Under the pieces are notes generated by a model. The model saw nothing but the letters and a program-made list of their open reading frames with translations, did not search any database and was not told the DNA's origin. Source: an uncultured Caulobacterales bacterium (lineage in GTDB: Bacteria; Pseudomonadota; Alphaproteobacteria; Caulobacterales; Maricaulaceae). Taken from it: a stretch of 64,000 nt of DNA. Positions 8,126 through 18,028 of this stretch are shown here, in pieces; within the stretch, counting starts at the first letter, position 1; every line of letters begins with the position of its first letter. Position numbers and translations under genes: made by a program. The stretch spans positions 434,001-498,000 of the forward strand of contig CANNER010000001.1 of the NCBI GenBank assembly GCA_947503715.1. The letters are read 5' to 3'.

Positions 8126-9670
8126 GTGGAAGATATGAATATCGAATCCGCCGATAAAGCTGAACATATTGAGAGTGCCGCTGGCGAAAGTGCCGGAGAA
8201 ATGAGTTCGACTTTTGTCCCCGTTGAGCCCTTCGAAATCGTTGTTTTCGGGGGGACGGGTGACTTGGCGAGACGCAAGCTAATACCCTCACTTTACCACA
8301 GATTTTGTGATGGTCAGATCCCGGCGCAATCAAAAATTATCGGGGCGTCCCGTTCAGTTATGTCACGCGACGATTATCTTGAGATGATCCAGACAGCTTA
8401 TCTGCAATTCAGCAATGATGACCAATTCTCGGAAGAAAAATGGGCGAGTTTTTGTAATTTGGTTGATTATGTCTCCGTTGACGTCACGAAAGATGATGAC
8501 TGGGCCGATCTGGGTAAAGCCTTGGATAAGTCAAATAAGCTCATTCGGGTCTTCTATCTGGCCATGCCGCCAGGACTGTTTTCCGATATTTGTCAGGGGC
8601 TGAAAAAAGCGAAATTGGCACATAAGCAGAGCCGTGTTGTTCTCGAAAAACCATTGGGGCGGGACTTTGAGTCTGCGAATGAAATTAATGAGGCCGTTGG
8701 GCGCGTGTTCTCTGAAAACCGGATTTACCGGATTGATCATTTCCTCGGAAAGGAAACTGTTCAGAATTTGCTCGTCTTACGTTTCGGCAACGTCCTGCTA
8801 GAACCGCTCTGGGATAAAAACAGTATTGAACATATCGAGATTACGGTTGCCGAGGATATCGGGGCAGGCGGACGCGGGGCCTATTACGACAAATCCGGGG
8901 CGCTGCGCGACATGGTTCAGAACCATCTGCTCCAACTGCTCTGCCTGACGATGATGGAAGCACCGGGATCAACGGATGCGGATGATTTACGGTTAGAAAA
9001 AATCAAAGTCCTCAGGGCGTTAAGCCCGATTGACGCATCAAATGTCAAAGAGAAAACGGTTCGCGGACAATATGTTAAGGGTCGCGTCAAAGATGCATCT
9101 GTTCCCGATTATCTCAGCGATGTTGAATTTGATGAGAGCACGACCGAGACCTATGTTGCCCTGCATGCCGAGGTGAATAATTGGCGCTGGGCGGGTGTTC
9201 CGATCTATATCCGAACGGGCAAACGCATGAGCGCGAGACGCTCCGAAATTATCATCCAGTTCAAACCCGTGCCGCATTCTATTTTTGGCCCTGAAATCAA
9301 GGTCAATCCGAACAAGCTCGTCATTCGCTTGCAGCCCGATGAAGCGGTAAATCTCTGGATGGAGATTAAAGAGCCGGGGGCGGGTGGTTTGCGGTTGAAA
9401 ACGCTGCCACTAAACCTGTCTTACGCCGATAATTTCACCGTGCGTTATCCCGATGCCTATGAACGTCTTCTCATGGATGTTGTGCGGGGTAATCTCTCGC
9501 TCTTCATGCGACGGGACGAAGTTGACGCCGCTTGGCGCTGGTGTGACGGTATTTTGGAAGCTTGGGAGTCCACAGGACAGCCTGTCTCCTATTATCCCGC
9601 GGGGTCTGATGGACCTGATGCTGCCGACCGCATGCTCGCAGAGCAGGGCGATGAATGGTCGGCCATCTGA
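8126..9670 (+). CDS. zwf: Glucose-6-phosphate 1-dehydrogenase
   Basis: 514 residues. It oxidises glucose 6-phosphate to 6-phosphogluconolactone with NAD(P)+, the entry into the Entner-Doudoroff route. The coenzyme loop GGTGDLARRKL lies at about residues 42-51, and the substrate motif RIDHFLGKE at about 202-210, where the histidine and lysine are catalytic. The GTG start at 8126 follows AAGGGA; ATG 8135 is an alternative. The first 35 residues are an acidic extension before the core. It is the first gene of zwf-pgl-edd-glk, behind the LacI-type operator at 8028-8041, and its stop overlaps the pgl start (TGATG). Confidence 0.97.
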   Translation: MEDMNIESADKAEHIESAAGESAGEMSSTFVPVEPFEIVVFGGTGDLARRKLIPSLYHRFCDGQIPAQSKIIGASRSVMSRDDYLEMIQTAYLQFSNDDQFSEEKWASFCNLVDYVSVDVTKDDDWADLGKALDKSNKLIRVFYLAMPPGLFSDICQGLKKAKLAHKQSRVVLEKPLGRDFESANEINEAVGRVFSENRIYRIDHFLGKETVQNLLVLRFGNVLLEPLWDKNSIEHIEITVAEDIGAGGRGAYYDKSGALRDMVQNHLLQLLCLTMMEAPGSTDADDLRLEKIKVLRALSPIDASNVKEKTVRGQYVKGRVKDASVPDYLSDVEFDESTTETYVALHAEVNNWRWAGVPIYIRTGKRMSARRSEIIIQFKPVPHSIFGPEIKVNPNKLVIRLQPDEAVNLWMEIKEPGAGGLRLKTLPLNLSYADNFTVRYPDAYERLLMDVVRGNLSLFMRRDEVDAAWRWCDGILEAWESTGQPVSYYPAGSDGPDAADRMLAEQGDEWSAI

Positions 9671-10380
9671 TGATTGACACTTACGTTATGAACGATTGCG
9701 GCGACCCTGTTGCTGCCGCTGCGGAGGCGATTGAGACGGCCCTGCGCACTGCCCTGGCTGAAAGAGGTAAAGCGTCACTTATGGTGTCGGGTGGAAGCTC
9801 TCCACGACCGGTCTATGAGAGACTATCAAACGCGGATTTGGGCTGGTCAAAAGTATCCGTAGGCCTCGTCGATGAACGTTGGGTCGATCCGGGGCAGGCA
9901 GGTTCAAATGAGGATTTTATCCGTGAGACACTCATTCAAAATGCTGCCAGTGATGCAAAATATGTCGGGTTGAAAACATCCGCTAAGACGGTTGAAGCAG
10001 GTCTGAAAGAGGCTGAAAACCGTCTCGCCAGTTTCGCAAGTCCTTTCGATATTTGCGTCATGGGGATGGGGACGGACGGTCATACGGCCTCCTGGTTCCC
10101 GAATGCAGGCGGTTTGGATGCAGCTCTCTCCCTGACGAATGAGAAAACGCTCTGTTATGTTGACGCCACAGGCTGTCCTGTCGCGGGCGACCATACAGAC
10201 CGGATCAGTTTGACCCTGAAGGCTGTCTTAGAGTCCCATAATATTATCCTGTTCATCCCGGGTGAGGCAAAGCGCAAAGTCTTTGACAAAGCGACGGATA
10301 AACCTCTTTCAGAGGCTCCTGTGCAAGCGCTTCTTCGCGCGGGATCTAAACTCCATGTCTATGCGAGTCCTGCATCATGA
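9670..10380 (+). CDS. pgl: 6-phosphogluconolactonase
   Basis: 236 residues from ATG 9670, which overlaps the zwf stop by 1 nt; an upstream in-frame ATG at 9655 lies inside zwf and is less likely. It hydrolyses 6-phosphogluconolactone to 6-phosphogluconate in the cytoplasm. Recognisable family motifs are MVSGGSSP near the N-terminus and GMGTDGHTASWFP in the middle (typical GxGxDGHxASLFP of the DevB/SOL type, here with Trp for Leu). Its stop overlaps edd by ATGA, which implies translational coupling. Confidence 0.95.
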   Translation: MIDTYVMNDCGDPVAAAAEAIETALRTALAERGKASLMVSGGSSPRPVYERLSNADLGWSKVSVGLVDERWVDPGQAGSNEDFIRETLIQNAASDAKYVGLKTSAKTVEAGLKEAENRLASFASPFDICVMGMGTDGHTASWFPNAGGLDAALSLTNEKTLCYVDATGCPVAGDHTDRISLTLKAVLESHNIILFIPGEAKRKVFDKATDKPLSEAPVQALLRAGSKLHVYASPAS

Positions 10381-12245
10381 CCCATTCTGTCATTAAAAAA
10401 GTCACGGACCGTGTCATTGAACGGTCCAAAGCGTCACGCCAAGGCTATCTCGCCGCGTGCGAAGCGCAGATGCGTGAAGGCCCGCGACGCAAGCGTTTGT
10501 CCGAAGGTAATATCGCTCATGCCTCAGCAGGCTGTGCTGTGCTTGAGAAGACCGAACTGCTCGGCGCGAAATGGCCAAATATCGGCATTGTGACGGCTTA
10601 TAACGATATGCTTTCGGCGCATCAGCCGTTTGAGCGTTTTCCCGAACTGATCCGCCATGCCGCGCGTCGCAACGGTGCGACGGCGCAGGTCGCAGGCGGA
10701 GTACCCGCCATGTGCGATGGTGTGACTCAGGGACGTGAGGGGATGGAACTCTCGCTATTCTCCCGTGATAATATTGCGCAGGGGGCCGCGATTGCACTGT
10801 CTCACGATATGTTTGATGCTGCGATTTATTTGGGTGTCTGTGACAAAATCGTACCGGGCCAGCTTATTGCGGCGCTCCGCTTTGGCTGGATCCCACAGAT
10901 TTTCGCACCTGCGGGGCCAATGCCATCTGGCATTACAAATCCCGAAAAAGCGCGCGTGCGTCAGGCTTTTGCGGCGGGCGAAGCGACCCGCGCTGAGCTC
11001 CTTGCAGCTGAAGCTGCCAGCTATCACGCACCGGGTACATGCACATTTTACGGCACGGCCAATACGAACCAGATGCTGATGGAAGTCATGGGAATGCAAC
11101 TCCCGGGGTCCAGCTTTGTCCATCCCAATACGCCGCTTCGAGACGCTTTGACGGCGCAAACAACGCGCCGTGCGACACAAATCACCAGCCTTGCTAAAGG
11201 TGACAATGCCGCCTTTACCCCGGCCTGCAACGTCATTTCGGAAAAGAGCATCGTCAACGGACTCGTTGGCCTGATGGCGACGGGCGGCTCCACCAATCTC
11301 ACCATTCACATGGCGGCAATTGCGCGGGCCGCGGGCATCATCATTGATTGGGATGACTACGCGGAAATTTCCAAAGCCGTCCCGCTGATCTGCAAAATCT
11401 ATCCGAATGGTATCATGGATGTGAACCATTTCCACGCGGCGGGGGGGATGGCCTATCTCATTCGCGAATTGCTGGACGGTGGTTTGCTGCAAGAGGATGT
11501 CGTTACCGTCGCAGGCGGAAACGGGCTTCGTGAGTATACAAAAGAGCCCATGAAGAACCTCCATGCCGAAGCCGATACTGTGCTCTGGCGCGACGGCCCA
11601 ACGGAGAGCCTTGATAAAGAGATTCTGACGACCGTTAATAATCCCATGCGCCCTGATGGTGGACTGGCTCTCCTGACTGGAAATTTGGGTCGAGCCGTCA
11701 TGAAGGTCTCCGCCGTGAAACGCGAGAACTGGCTGGTAGAAGCGCCTGCCATTGTCATCGAGGATCAGAACGAATTGATTGCGATGCACAAAGCCGGAGA
11801 GTTGGAGCGTGACTTTGTTGTCGTGCTACGCTTCCAGGGGCCGCGCGCGAATGGTATGCCGGAACTTCATAAGCTCACGCCGATTTTGGGCTTGTTACAG
11901 GATAAAGGTTTCCGTGTTGCAATGGTCACGGACGGTCGTATGTCCGGCGCATCCGGTAAAATTCCGGCGGCTATTCACATGCATCCGGAAGCCCTCATGG
12001 GCGGTGCTATCGCGCGGGTTCAGACAGGCGACATTGTCTGTGTTGATCCGGAAAACGGCTCGGTTGAAGTTCTAGATGTTGATCTTTCAACGCGCACGCC
12101 TTCGCAACAACCATCGCAGCCACAGCATGCGGCGCTGGGTATGAATATGTTTGCGGCCCAGCGCGCGATTGCAACTGACGCCGAAAGCGGCGCGTCCACA
12201 CTCGGCGAAATGCCGTGGATGCCGGCGAATCGGGAGTGTAGCTAA
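10377..12245 (+). CDS. edd: Phosphogluconate dehydratase
   Basis: 622 residues, close to the usual 600-610. It dehydrates 6-phosphogluconate to 2-keto-3-deoxy-6-phosphogluconate using an iron-sulfur cluster. IlvD/Edd family motifs are present: MCDGVTQG and GVCDKIVPG (cluster cysteines), [24 protein letters not shown] and the C-terminal [11 protein letters not shown]. The start overlaps pgl by ATGA and the stop overlaps glk (TAATG). The partner aldolase gene eda is absent from the window, although in many relatives it is linked to this operon. Confidence 0.97.
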   Translation: MTHSVIKKVTDRVIERSKASRQGYLAACEAQMREGPRRKRLSEGNIAHASAGCAVLEKTELLGAKWPNIGIVTAYNDMLSAHQPFERFPELIRHAARRNGATAQVAGGVPAMCDGVTQGREGMELSLFSRDNIAQGAAIALSHDMFDAAIYLGVCDKIVPGQLIAALRFGWIPQIFAPAGPMPSGITNPEKARVRQAFAAGEATRAELLAAEAASYHAPGTCTFYGTANTNQMLMEVMGMQLPGSSFVHPNTPLRDALTAQTTRRATQITSLAKGDNAAFTPACNVISEKSIVNGLVGLMATGGSTNLTIHMAAIARAAGIIIDWDDYAEISKAVPLICKIYPNGIMDVNHFHAAGGMAYLIRELLDGGLLQEDVVTVAGGNGLREYTKEPMKNLHAEADTVLWRDGPTESLDKEILTTVNNPMRPDGGLALLTGNLGRAVMKVSAVKRENWLVEAPAIVIEDQNELIAMHKAGELERDFVVVLRFQGPRANGMPELHKLTPILGLLQDKGFRVAMVTDGRMSGASGKIPAAIHMHPEALMGGAIARVQTGDIVCVDPENGSVEVLDVDLSTRTPSQQPSQPQHAALGMNMFAAQRAIATDAESGASTLGEMPWMPANRECS

Positions 12246-13225
12246 TGGCTTTAAATGGGGGAGCAAACGGGTTGACGCTTGTTGGCGATGTCGGCGGGAC
12301 GAATTGTCGTTTGGCTTTGGCAGAACGCAACGCGTCCGGCGAGATCGAACTGCATCATTCCGAGCGTTACGCGGTCGCGAAGTTCAAACATTTTAACGAT
12401 GTCGTCGCCAGCTATCTCGACAAACATTCCATTAGTGCACGTCAGGGCGCCTTCGCTTTTGCAGGCCCAAAATTTGATGATGAAATCCGGATGACGAATA
12501 TTAACTGGATTGTCTCAGAAGATGAGCTGCGGAAAACCTTCCATCTGGAAACCGCAGTCGTGCTCAATGATTTTGTCGCCATGGCCAATGGCGCGACAGT
12601 GATCCCAGATGATGGATTTGATGTCCTGATTCCGGGTAAAGTTAATTATAACAAACCTGTTGCGGTGCTTGGACCGGGAACAGGGATGGGTTTGTCATGT
12701 ATCCTGCCCGGAACGCCTTTACAAATCGTGCCGACAGAAGGTGGCCATACAGGGTTTGCTCCGATGGATGCGCTGGAACGCGATATTCTGGCCTATTGGT
12801 CAGAGCGATTACCATTTGTCTCTGCTGAAGCATTACTGTCAGGACCGGGCCTCGTTCGCCTTTATACTGCAATCTGCGCGATCCACGGAGAGGCTTGCAA
12901 CGATCTCACAGCGCCCGAAATCGTTGCGGCGGCGGAGCTTTCGGCCAGATCACTCGCGAGGAAAACGGTCAATCAATTCTGTTCCATGCTGGGTGGCTTT
13001 GCCGGGAACGCGGCGGTCACCCAAGGCGCATCCGGCGGCGTTGTTGTGGGCGGCGGAGTGTCCCGACACATTGCGCCCTTTATCGGCGCATCTGACTTTG
13101 TTTCCCGCTTCAAAGATCGTGGCCCGGGCAGTTGGTATGTTAAAGACATCCCCGTCCGCCTTATCCAGGCGGATTTTGTGCCGCTTTACGGTGCCGCCGC
13201 GATGGTGCTTCAAAAGCCGAATTAA
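12245..13225 (+). CDS. glk: Glucokinase (bacterial Glk type)
   Basis: 326 residues. It phosphorylates glucose with ATP. The N-terminal phosphate loop LVGDVGGTNCRLAL, the catalytic-aspartate segment VLNDFVAMA, and GPGTGMGLS and GGVVVGGGVS are all present, matching the E. coli Glk rather than the ROK family. Start ATG overlaps the edd stop by one base. As last gene of the operon it shows that free glucose, not only phosphorylated sugar, reaches the cytoplasm, in agreement with a receptor and glucosidase upstream and no PTS genes nearby. Confidence 0.95.
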   Translation: MALNGGANGLTLVGDVGGTNCRLALAERNASGEIELHHSERYAVAKFKHFNDVVASYLDKHSISARQGAFAFAGPKFDDEIRMTNINWIVSEDELRKTFHLETAVVLNDFVAMANGATVIPDDGFDVLIPGKVNYNKPVAVLGPGTGMGLSCILPGTPLQIVPTEGGHTGFAPMDALERDILAYWSERLPFVSAEALLSGPGLVRLYTAICAIHGEACNDLTAPEIVAAAELSARSLARKTVNQFCSMLGGFAGNAAVTQGASGGVVVGGGVSRHIAPFIGASDFVSRFKDRGPGSWYVKDIPVRLIQADFVPLYGAAAMVLQKPN

Positions 13226-13236
13226 AAGGTTCTATT

Positions 13237-14253
13237 ATGCGTTATGCTCTCTCGACCCTCGCGGTGTTAATGCTCACGGCTTGCGCGGCCGGGGAGAGTT
13301 TTGAGGCACCAGTCTATGAAACGGTTGGTGCCATTACGACGACGCGCACGGACTTAATTTCACCGCGGACGAAGATCGAAAAACTCGGGGGAGAATATGG
13401 CTGGTCCGAAGGTCCGGTCTGGGTGGAGAAGTTGGGAGCCGTTCTCTTTACAGATGTGCCCGGTAACACGATCCATAAGTTCAAAGACGGTGAGGGTTTG
13501 TCCGTCTGGATGAAGCCCTCCGGCGCGGTCCCGCCTCTGCCGGATTACACGTCCAGTCCCGGTGCGAATGGCCTCATCATGTTTGACGCAGACCACATCA
13601 TTGTGCCCGATCACGGCAGTCGAACCCTCTGGAAACAGAATATTGAGACTCTAGAGCGAACCGTCTTGGCTGATAATTTTGAGGGCAAGCGCTTGAACAG
13701 CCCGAATGATGCGGCCCTGCACAGTTCCGGCCTCATCTTTTTCACAGATCCGCCTTATGGTCTAAAGGGGCAGGATGAAAACCCGGTCAAGGAATTGGAT
13801 TTTAATGGTGTTTTCGCTCTTGCACCTGACGGGGCTATGACACTCATAGATGACACTATCGTCCGTCCCAACGGTGTCATTCTCTCGCCGGATGAGCGGA
13901 CACTCTATGTCGCGAATTCCGATCCGGCGACAGCGAATTGGATTGCTTATGATGTGTCGCCATCAGGTGAAGTGTCTAACCGCCGCGTGATTGCTGAAGC
14001 GTTTCAGGATTTACAAGCGGGACTGCGCGGTAATCCGGATGGTATGGCCATGGCCGCGGATGGAACAATTTTTGCCACGGGGCCGGGCGGTGTGCTGATC
14101 TTATCGCCAACCGGAGAAAAACTGGGCCTCATCTCAACTGGAACTGCCATTGCGAACGTCACTTTTGGCGGTGAGGACGGACGCGATCTCTATATGACAT
14201 CGCACACATTCCTCGCGCGGACACGCACCGAGGTAAAAGGCCACGGCTTTTAG
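13237..14253 (+). CDS. SMP-30/gluconolactonase-family lipoprotein
   Basis: 338 residues with a lipoprotein signal peptide (lipobox LTAC, Cys16), so it acts in the periplasm. The six-bladed propeller core has the family metal-site signatures YGWSEGPVW, LNSPNDAA, VRPNGVILSPD and GNPDGMAM. The family hydrolyses sugar lactones such as glucono-1,5-lactone. It starts 11 bp after glk and probably belongs to the same transcript, which suggests a side route in which glucose is oxidised in the periplasm and the lactone opened there; no glucose dehydrogenase is seen in the window, so this is a guess. Its stop interlocks with the convergent ABC transporter (TTAG, 14250-14253). Confidence 0.85.
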   Translation: MRYALSTLAVLMLTACAAGESFEAPVYETVGAITTTRTDLISPRTKIEKLGGEYGWSEGPVWVEKLGAVLFTDVPGNTIHKFKDGEGLSVWMKPSGAVPPLPDYTSSPGANGLIMFDADHIIVPDHGSRTLWKQNIETLERTVLADNFEGKRLNSPNDAALHSSGLIFFTDPPYGLKGQDENPVKELDFNGVFALAPDGAMTLIDDTIVRPNGVILSPDERTLYVANSDPATANWIAYDVSPSGEVSNRRVIAEAFQDLQAGLRGNPDGMAMAADGTIFATGPGGVLILSPTGEKLGLISTGTAIANVTFGGEDGRDLYMTSHTFLARTRTEVKGHGF

Positions 14254-16133
14254 TCTACTGATAATCCATTCGATTGATCGAACTGAATTTTGGCGAGGCG
14301 GGCATAGAGTCCGCCTTTTTCTATGAGCTCACCATGTGTGCCCGTCTCCACAATGCGCCCGTTTTCCAACACGAGAATGCGGTCGGCTTTCAGGACAGTC
14401 GAGAGGCGATGCGCGATAACGAGTGTCGTCCGACCATCTGACGCGCCCTCAAAGGCTTTTTGCACGGCTTGCTCGCTCTCAGAGTCGAGGGCGGAGGTCG
14501 CCTCATCCAGCAGGAGAATGGGGGCATCGCGTAAAATAGCCCGTGCTATGGCGATGCGCTGTTTCTGCCCCCCGGACAGCGTTGCGCCCTGTTCGCCTAA
14601 ATCACTGTCATATCCATCGGGCAAGGCCATGATGAAATCATGCGCATAGGCTGCTTTCGCGGCAGCTTCGATCTCAGCTTGTGTCGCACTGTCTTTGCCA
14701 TAAGCGATGTTCTCAGCGGGGGAGCCGGAGAAGAGCGGCGTGTTCTGCTGCACAACCGCGATTTGCTGCCGCAGGCTCTGTGGGTTGAGATCGCGAATAG
14801 GGTTGTCATCCACCGAAATAACGCCGGATTGGATATCGTAGAAGCGGAGCAGGAGTTGGAAGACCGTCGTTTTGCCCGCGCCGGACGGTCCGACCAAGGC
14901 CACGCTCTCACCGGGGTGAACCTGAAAGGACACATCGGTCAGAGCGGGAGCATCTTGCCGCGTGGGATAGGTGAAACTGACGGAGTCAAAGCTAATTTCG
15001 CCCGTCGCACGGGTGAGTGAGACAGCATTATCTGCGGCCGTAATGATGGGTGTTTCGTCCAGAATGTCGACCAAACGGTCTGCCGCACCTGCCGCGCGCA
15101 GGAGGTTGGTGAAGGTTTCGGTTAGCGAACTCGCGCCGCCAATTGCTAGGAAGGAGAAGAAGACAAAGGCCGTAATATCCCCACCTGTCATCCGGCCATT
15201 GAGAACTGACCACGCCCCAAAGTTTAGAATACCAATGATACCGACAAAGGCGATCATGAACATGAGGGCCGTCAGCATGGACTGGACCAGAATGCGTTTA
15301 CGCTGCGCAGTATAGCTGGCTTCAATATCTTCGCCGAACCGCCTGCGTTCTCCGTCTTCCTGCGTATAGGCTTGGACTGTTTGTATGCCGCCAATGGCTT
15401 CGCCGGCGCGGGCGGATGCGTCCGCCAGACGGTCCTGTCCGTCACGGGAAAAGCGTTTGATTTTCTTGCCCGTCAGGATGAGCGGCAAAATCATCGCGGG
15501 CGCAATTGCAACCACCATCAGTGCAAGTTTCCATGACAGGAAAAACATCATGATGATGGAGCCCGTAATTGTCGCCAGTGACCGCAGGGCGAAACTGACG
15601 GATCCTGTAATGACGGTTTCGACCAACGTCGTGTCTGTCGTCAGGCGCGAGAGAACTTCACCCGTCCGCACGCGTTCAAAATAGGCGGGCGAGAGCAGGG
15701 TTAGGCGATCAAAAACAGCCTTACGAATATCCGCAATAACGCGCTGCCCCAGTCGCGTGATGAAAAAGAACCGCAACGCGCCCGTAATCGCGAAGAGAAT
15801 TGCGAAAACGGCCGCGAAAAGGAAGTAGCGATTGAGATTGCCATCTCCCTCAACATCAATTGACTCACATATCGCAATTGACGTTGTTCCGTCACCAAAG
15901 CCGCAATCAATGATGAGTTTGACGATCCAGGGCATAGCCAAGCTGCCTAGGGCCGATAGCGTCAGGAAAATCAGAAAGGCAATTAACTGGCCCGGATAAC
16001 GTCCGATAAAGGGCCAGAGTTTAGCGAGGGGACGTAGTGAGCGGGCTTTGCTCCGCCCGGCTTTGTCTTGGTCCATTTGCGCGGCAAAGGCCGCACCGGA
16101 ACTGCGGGAAGGGTCTGTTGAAACGTCAGCCAT
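14250..16133 (-). CDS. ABC exporter, fused permease-ATPase (MsbA/BmrA type)
   Basis: 627 residues. The N-terminal six-helix exporter domain (about 50-340) is followed by a nucleotide-binding domain with Walker A GPSGAGKTT, signature LSGGQKQR, Walker B ILLLDEATSALD and the H-loop IAHRLST. It is a half-transporter that should work as a homodimer. A soluble stretch of about 45 residues precedes the first helix. Homologues are annotated as lipid A or multidrug exporters; substrate is not readable from sequence. It is divergent from recQ and convergent with the gluconolactonase, sharing 4 nt at the stops. Confidence 0.93.
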   Translation of the reverse strand: MADVSTDPSRSSGAAFAAQMDQDKAGRSKARSLRPLAKLWPFIGRYPGQLIAFLIFLTLSALGSLAMPWIVKLIIDCGFGDGTTSIAICESIDVEGDGNLNRYFLFAAVFAILFAITGALRFFFITRLGQRVIADIRKAVFDRLTLLSPAYFERVRTGEVLSRLTTDTTLVETVITGSVSFALRSLATITGSIIMMFFLSWKLALMVVAIAPAMILPLILTGKKIKRFSRDGQDRLADASARAGEAIGGIQTVQAYTQEDGERRRFGEDIEASYTAQRKRILVQSMLTALMFMIAFVGIIGILNFGAWSVLNGRMTGGDITAFVFFSFLAIGGASSLTETFTNLLRAAGAADRLVDILDETPIITAADNAVSLTRATGEISFDSVSFTYPTRQDAPALTDVSFQVHPGESVALVGPSGAGKTTVFQLLLRFYDIQSGVISVDDNPIRDLNPQSLRQQIAVVQQNTPLFSGSPAENIAYGKDSATQAEIEAAAKAAYAHDFIMALPDGYDSDLGEQGATLSGGQKQRIAIARAILRDAPILLLDEATSALDSESEQAVQKAFEGASDGRTTLVIAHRLSTVLKADRILVLENGRIVETGTHGELIEKGGLYARLAKIQFDQSNGLSVD

Positions 16134-16225
16134 AATTGCCGCGTTATGACATTTTGCGAGCCACCTGTAAAAGCCTGTTTATGACGCAGAGCGCATGGCT
16201 TGCAGTCATCCGCGAACCGCGTCAG

Positions 16226-18028
16226 ATGACGGCTATGACGAGTCCTCATACAGTCCTCGAACAACAGTTCGGCCATAAGGCATTCCGTCCGGGACAGGCC
16301 GATATTATCGACCATATCATGGCGGGCCGGAATGTCTTGGCGGTCATGCCAACGGGTGCCGGTAAATCATTGTGCTACCAAGTGCCGAGCCAACTTCTGG
16401 ACCGTCCCACCGTCGTTGTCAGTCCGCTCGTGGCTCTCATGGATAACCAAGCGGCAGGCCTGCGCGCCAACGGTGTGCCCGTCGCTTGTATTCATTCCGG
16501 ACAATCGCGTGAGGAGAATGTCGCGCAGTGGCGGGATATCGCGTCGGGTCGGGCCAAACTCGTCTATCTCTCACCGGAACGGTTGATGACGGGGCGCATG
16601 CTGGCCGCGATGAAAGCGCTCGACCCCGCGCTCTTCGTCGTGGATGAGGCGCATTGCGTTTCCAAATGGGGGCCGGCCTTCCGGCCAGAATATGCGGACC
16701 TGACACGTTTGCGCGATATGTTCCCGGAGGCGAGAATCGCGGCCTTCACCGCGACGGCGGACGATGCGACGCGGAAAGATATTGCGCAGCGATTATTCGC
16801 GGGGCAGGGCGAGGTTATCGTGCACGGCTTTGACCGACCTAACCTCTCGCTCAACGTCGCGCCGCTGACAAACCGCACGCAGCAACTTTTGGGGTGGATG
16901 GAAAACCAGCGTGGCAATTCGGGAATCGTGTACTGCCTGTCGCGGAAGAATACTGAGAAATATGCGCAAGTCCTCTGCGATGCTGGCTATAAAGCGCTGC
17001 CCTATCACGCGGGTTTATCTGCGGATGTCCGGTTCGAAAACCAGGAACGATTTCTGGCCGAACCCGCCACTATCATCGTTGCGACAATTGCGTTCGGGAT
17101 GGGGATCGATAAATCCGATGTACGCTTTGTCTATCACCTGAACCTACCCAGCTCATTAGAAGCTTATTATCAGGAAATCGGCCGCGCGGGACGGGACGGC
17201 GCGGAGTCAGAGACCGCCATGGTCTATGGTCTCGACGATATCAGAATGCGTCGACAATTCATCAGTGATGATGGCTCTGATGCGGACCACCAACTCCGCG
17301 AACATAAACGGCTCGACGCGTTGCTCGGCTATTGCGAAGCCGCACAATGCCGCCGTCAAATCCTGATGTCTTATTTCGGTGAAGATGCGCCGGTCTGTGG
17401 AAATTGCGATGTTTGCGAAAACCCGCCCGTCCTGATTGATGTAACGGACACAGCGACGGCGCTATTCGGCGCGATTGAGGAAACGGGGCAACGTTTCGGC
17501 GCGACCCATGTCATTGCCGTGGCGAGGGGAGAGGAGACGCCGCGCATCCTGCAATTCAACCACGATAAAGTCCCGTCATTCGGGGCTGCGGATTTACCTA
17601 AACCTTATTTCCAAGGTCTCCTCAGACAGGCTGTGGCACTGCAATATATCCACGTGGATATGGAAAATTACGGTCGGCTGGAATTGCTGCCCAAAGCCTT
17701 AGAGGTTTTGCAAGGCGGAGAGGCCTTCATGTGCAAAGACCCCACGGTAAAAAAGACGAAGACAAAAACCACCACGCGGCAGAGACAAATAAAGAGCGCG
17801 TCATTAAGCTCGGATGATACCGATCTTCTAACCCGTCTCAAATCCCTGCGCATGGATTTTGCGCGGGAACTCGGAAAGCCTGCCTTTGTCGTATTCTCTG
17901 ATGCGACCCTGATGGATATGGTCATGAAGCGTCCGCAAACGCGCGACGGCATGATGGATGTGAGTGGTGTCGGGCCCAGCAAATATGAGCGGTTTGGAGA
18001 AGCGTTCCTCGCAGAGATTGCGGGTTAG
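16226..18028 (+). CDS. recQ: ATP-dependent DNA helicase RecQ
   Basis: 600 residues from ATG 16226. In-frame starts also exist at 16136 (TTG), 16181 and 16235; none has a strong ribosome binding site, and I chose 16226 because homologues begin just before the helicase core. Helicase motifs are complete: MPTGAGKSLCYQ (I), DEAH (II), FTATAD (III) and QEIGRAGRDG (VI). The zinc-binding cysteines (ending CGNCDVC), the winged RQC segment and a C-terminal HRDC domain (about 525-600) follow, so this is the full-length E. coli-like form. It unwinds DNA in recombination and fork repair. Its stop is interlocked with the convergent gene at 18025. Confidence 0.93.
   Translation: MTAMTSPHTVLEQQFGHKAFRPGQADIIDHIMAGRNVLAVMPTGAGKSLCYQVPSQLLDRPTVVVSPLVALMDNQAAGLRANGVPVACIHSGQSREENVAQWRDIASGRAKLVYLSPERLMTGRMLAAMKALDPALFVVDEAHCVSKWGPAFRPEYADLTRLRDMFPEARIAAFTATADDATRKDIAQRLFAGQGEVIVHGFDRPNLSLNVAPLTNRTQQLLGWMENQRGNSGIVYCLSRKNTEKYAQVLCDAGYKALPYHAGLSADVRFENQERFLAEPATIIVATIAFGMGIDKSDVRFVYHLNLPSSLEAYYQEIGRAGRDGAESETAMVYGLDDIRMRRQFISDDGSDADHQLREHKRLDALLGYCEAAQCRRQILMSYFGEDAPVCGNCDVCENPPVLIDVTDTATALFGAIEETGQRFGATHVIAVARGEETPRILQFNHDKVPSFGAADLPKPYFQGLLRQAVALQYIHVDMENYGRLELLPKALEVLQGGEAFMCKDPTVKKTKTKTTTRQRQIKSASLSSDDTDLLTRLKSLRMDFARELGKPAFVVFSDATLMDMVMKRPQTRDGMMDVSGVGPSKYERFGEAFLAEIAG

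Noticed and set aside
10755-11789. 344-codon minus-strand open frame
   Set aside because: Lies antisense inside edd, whose protein is certain; long antisense frames are expected from codon bias.
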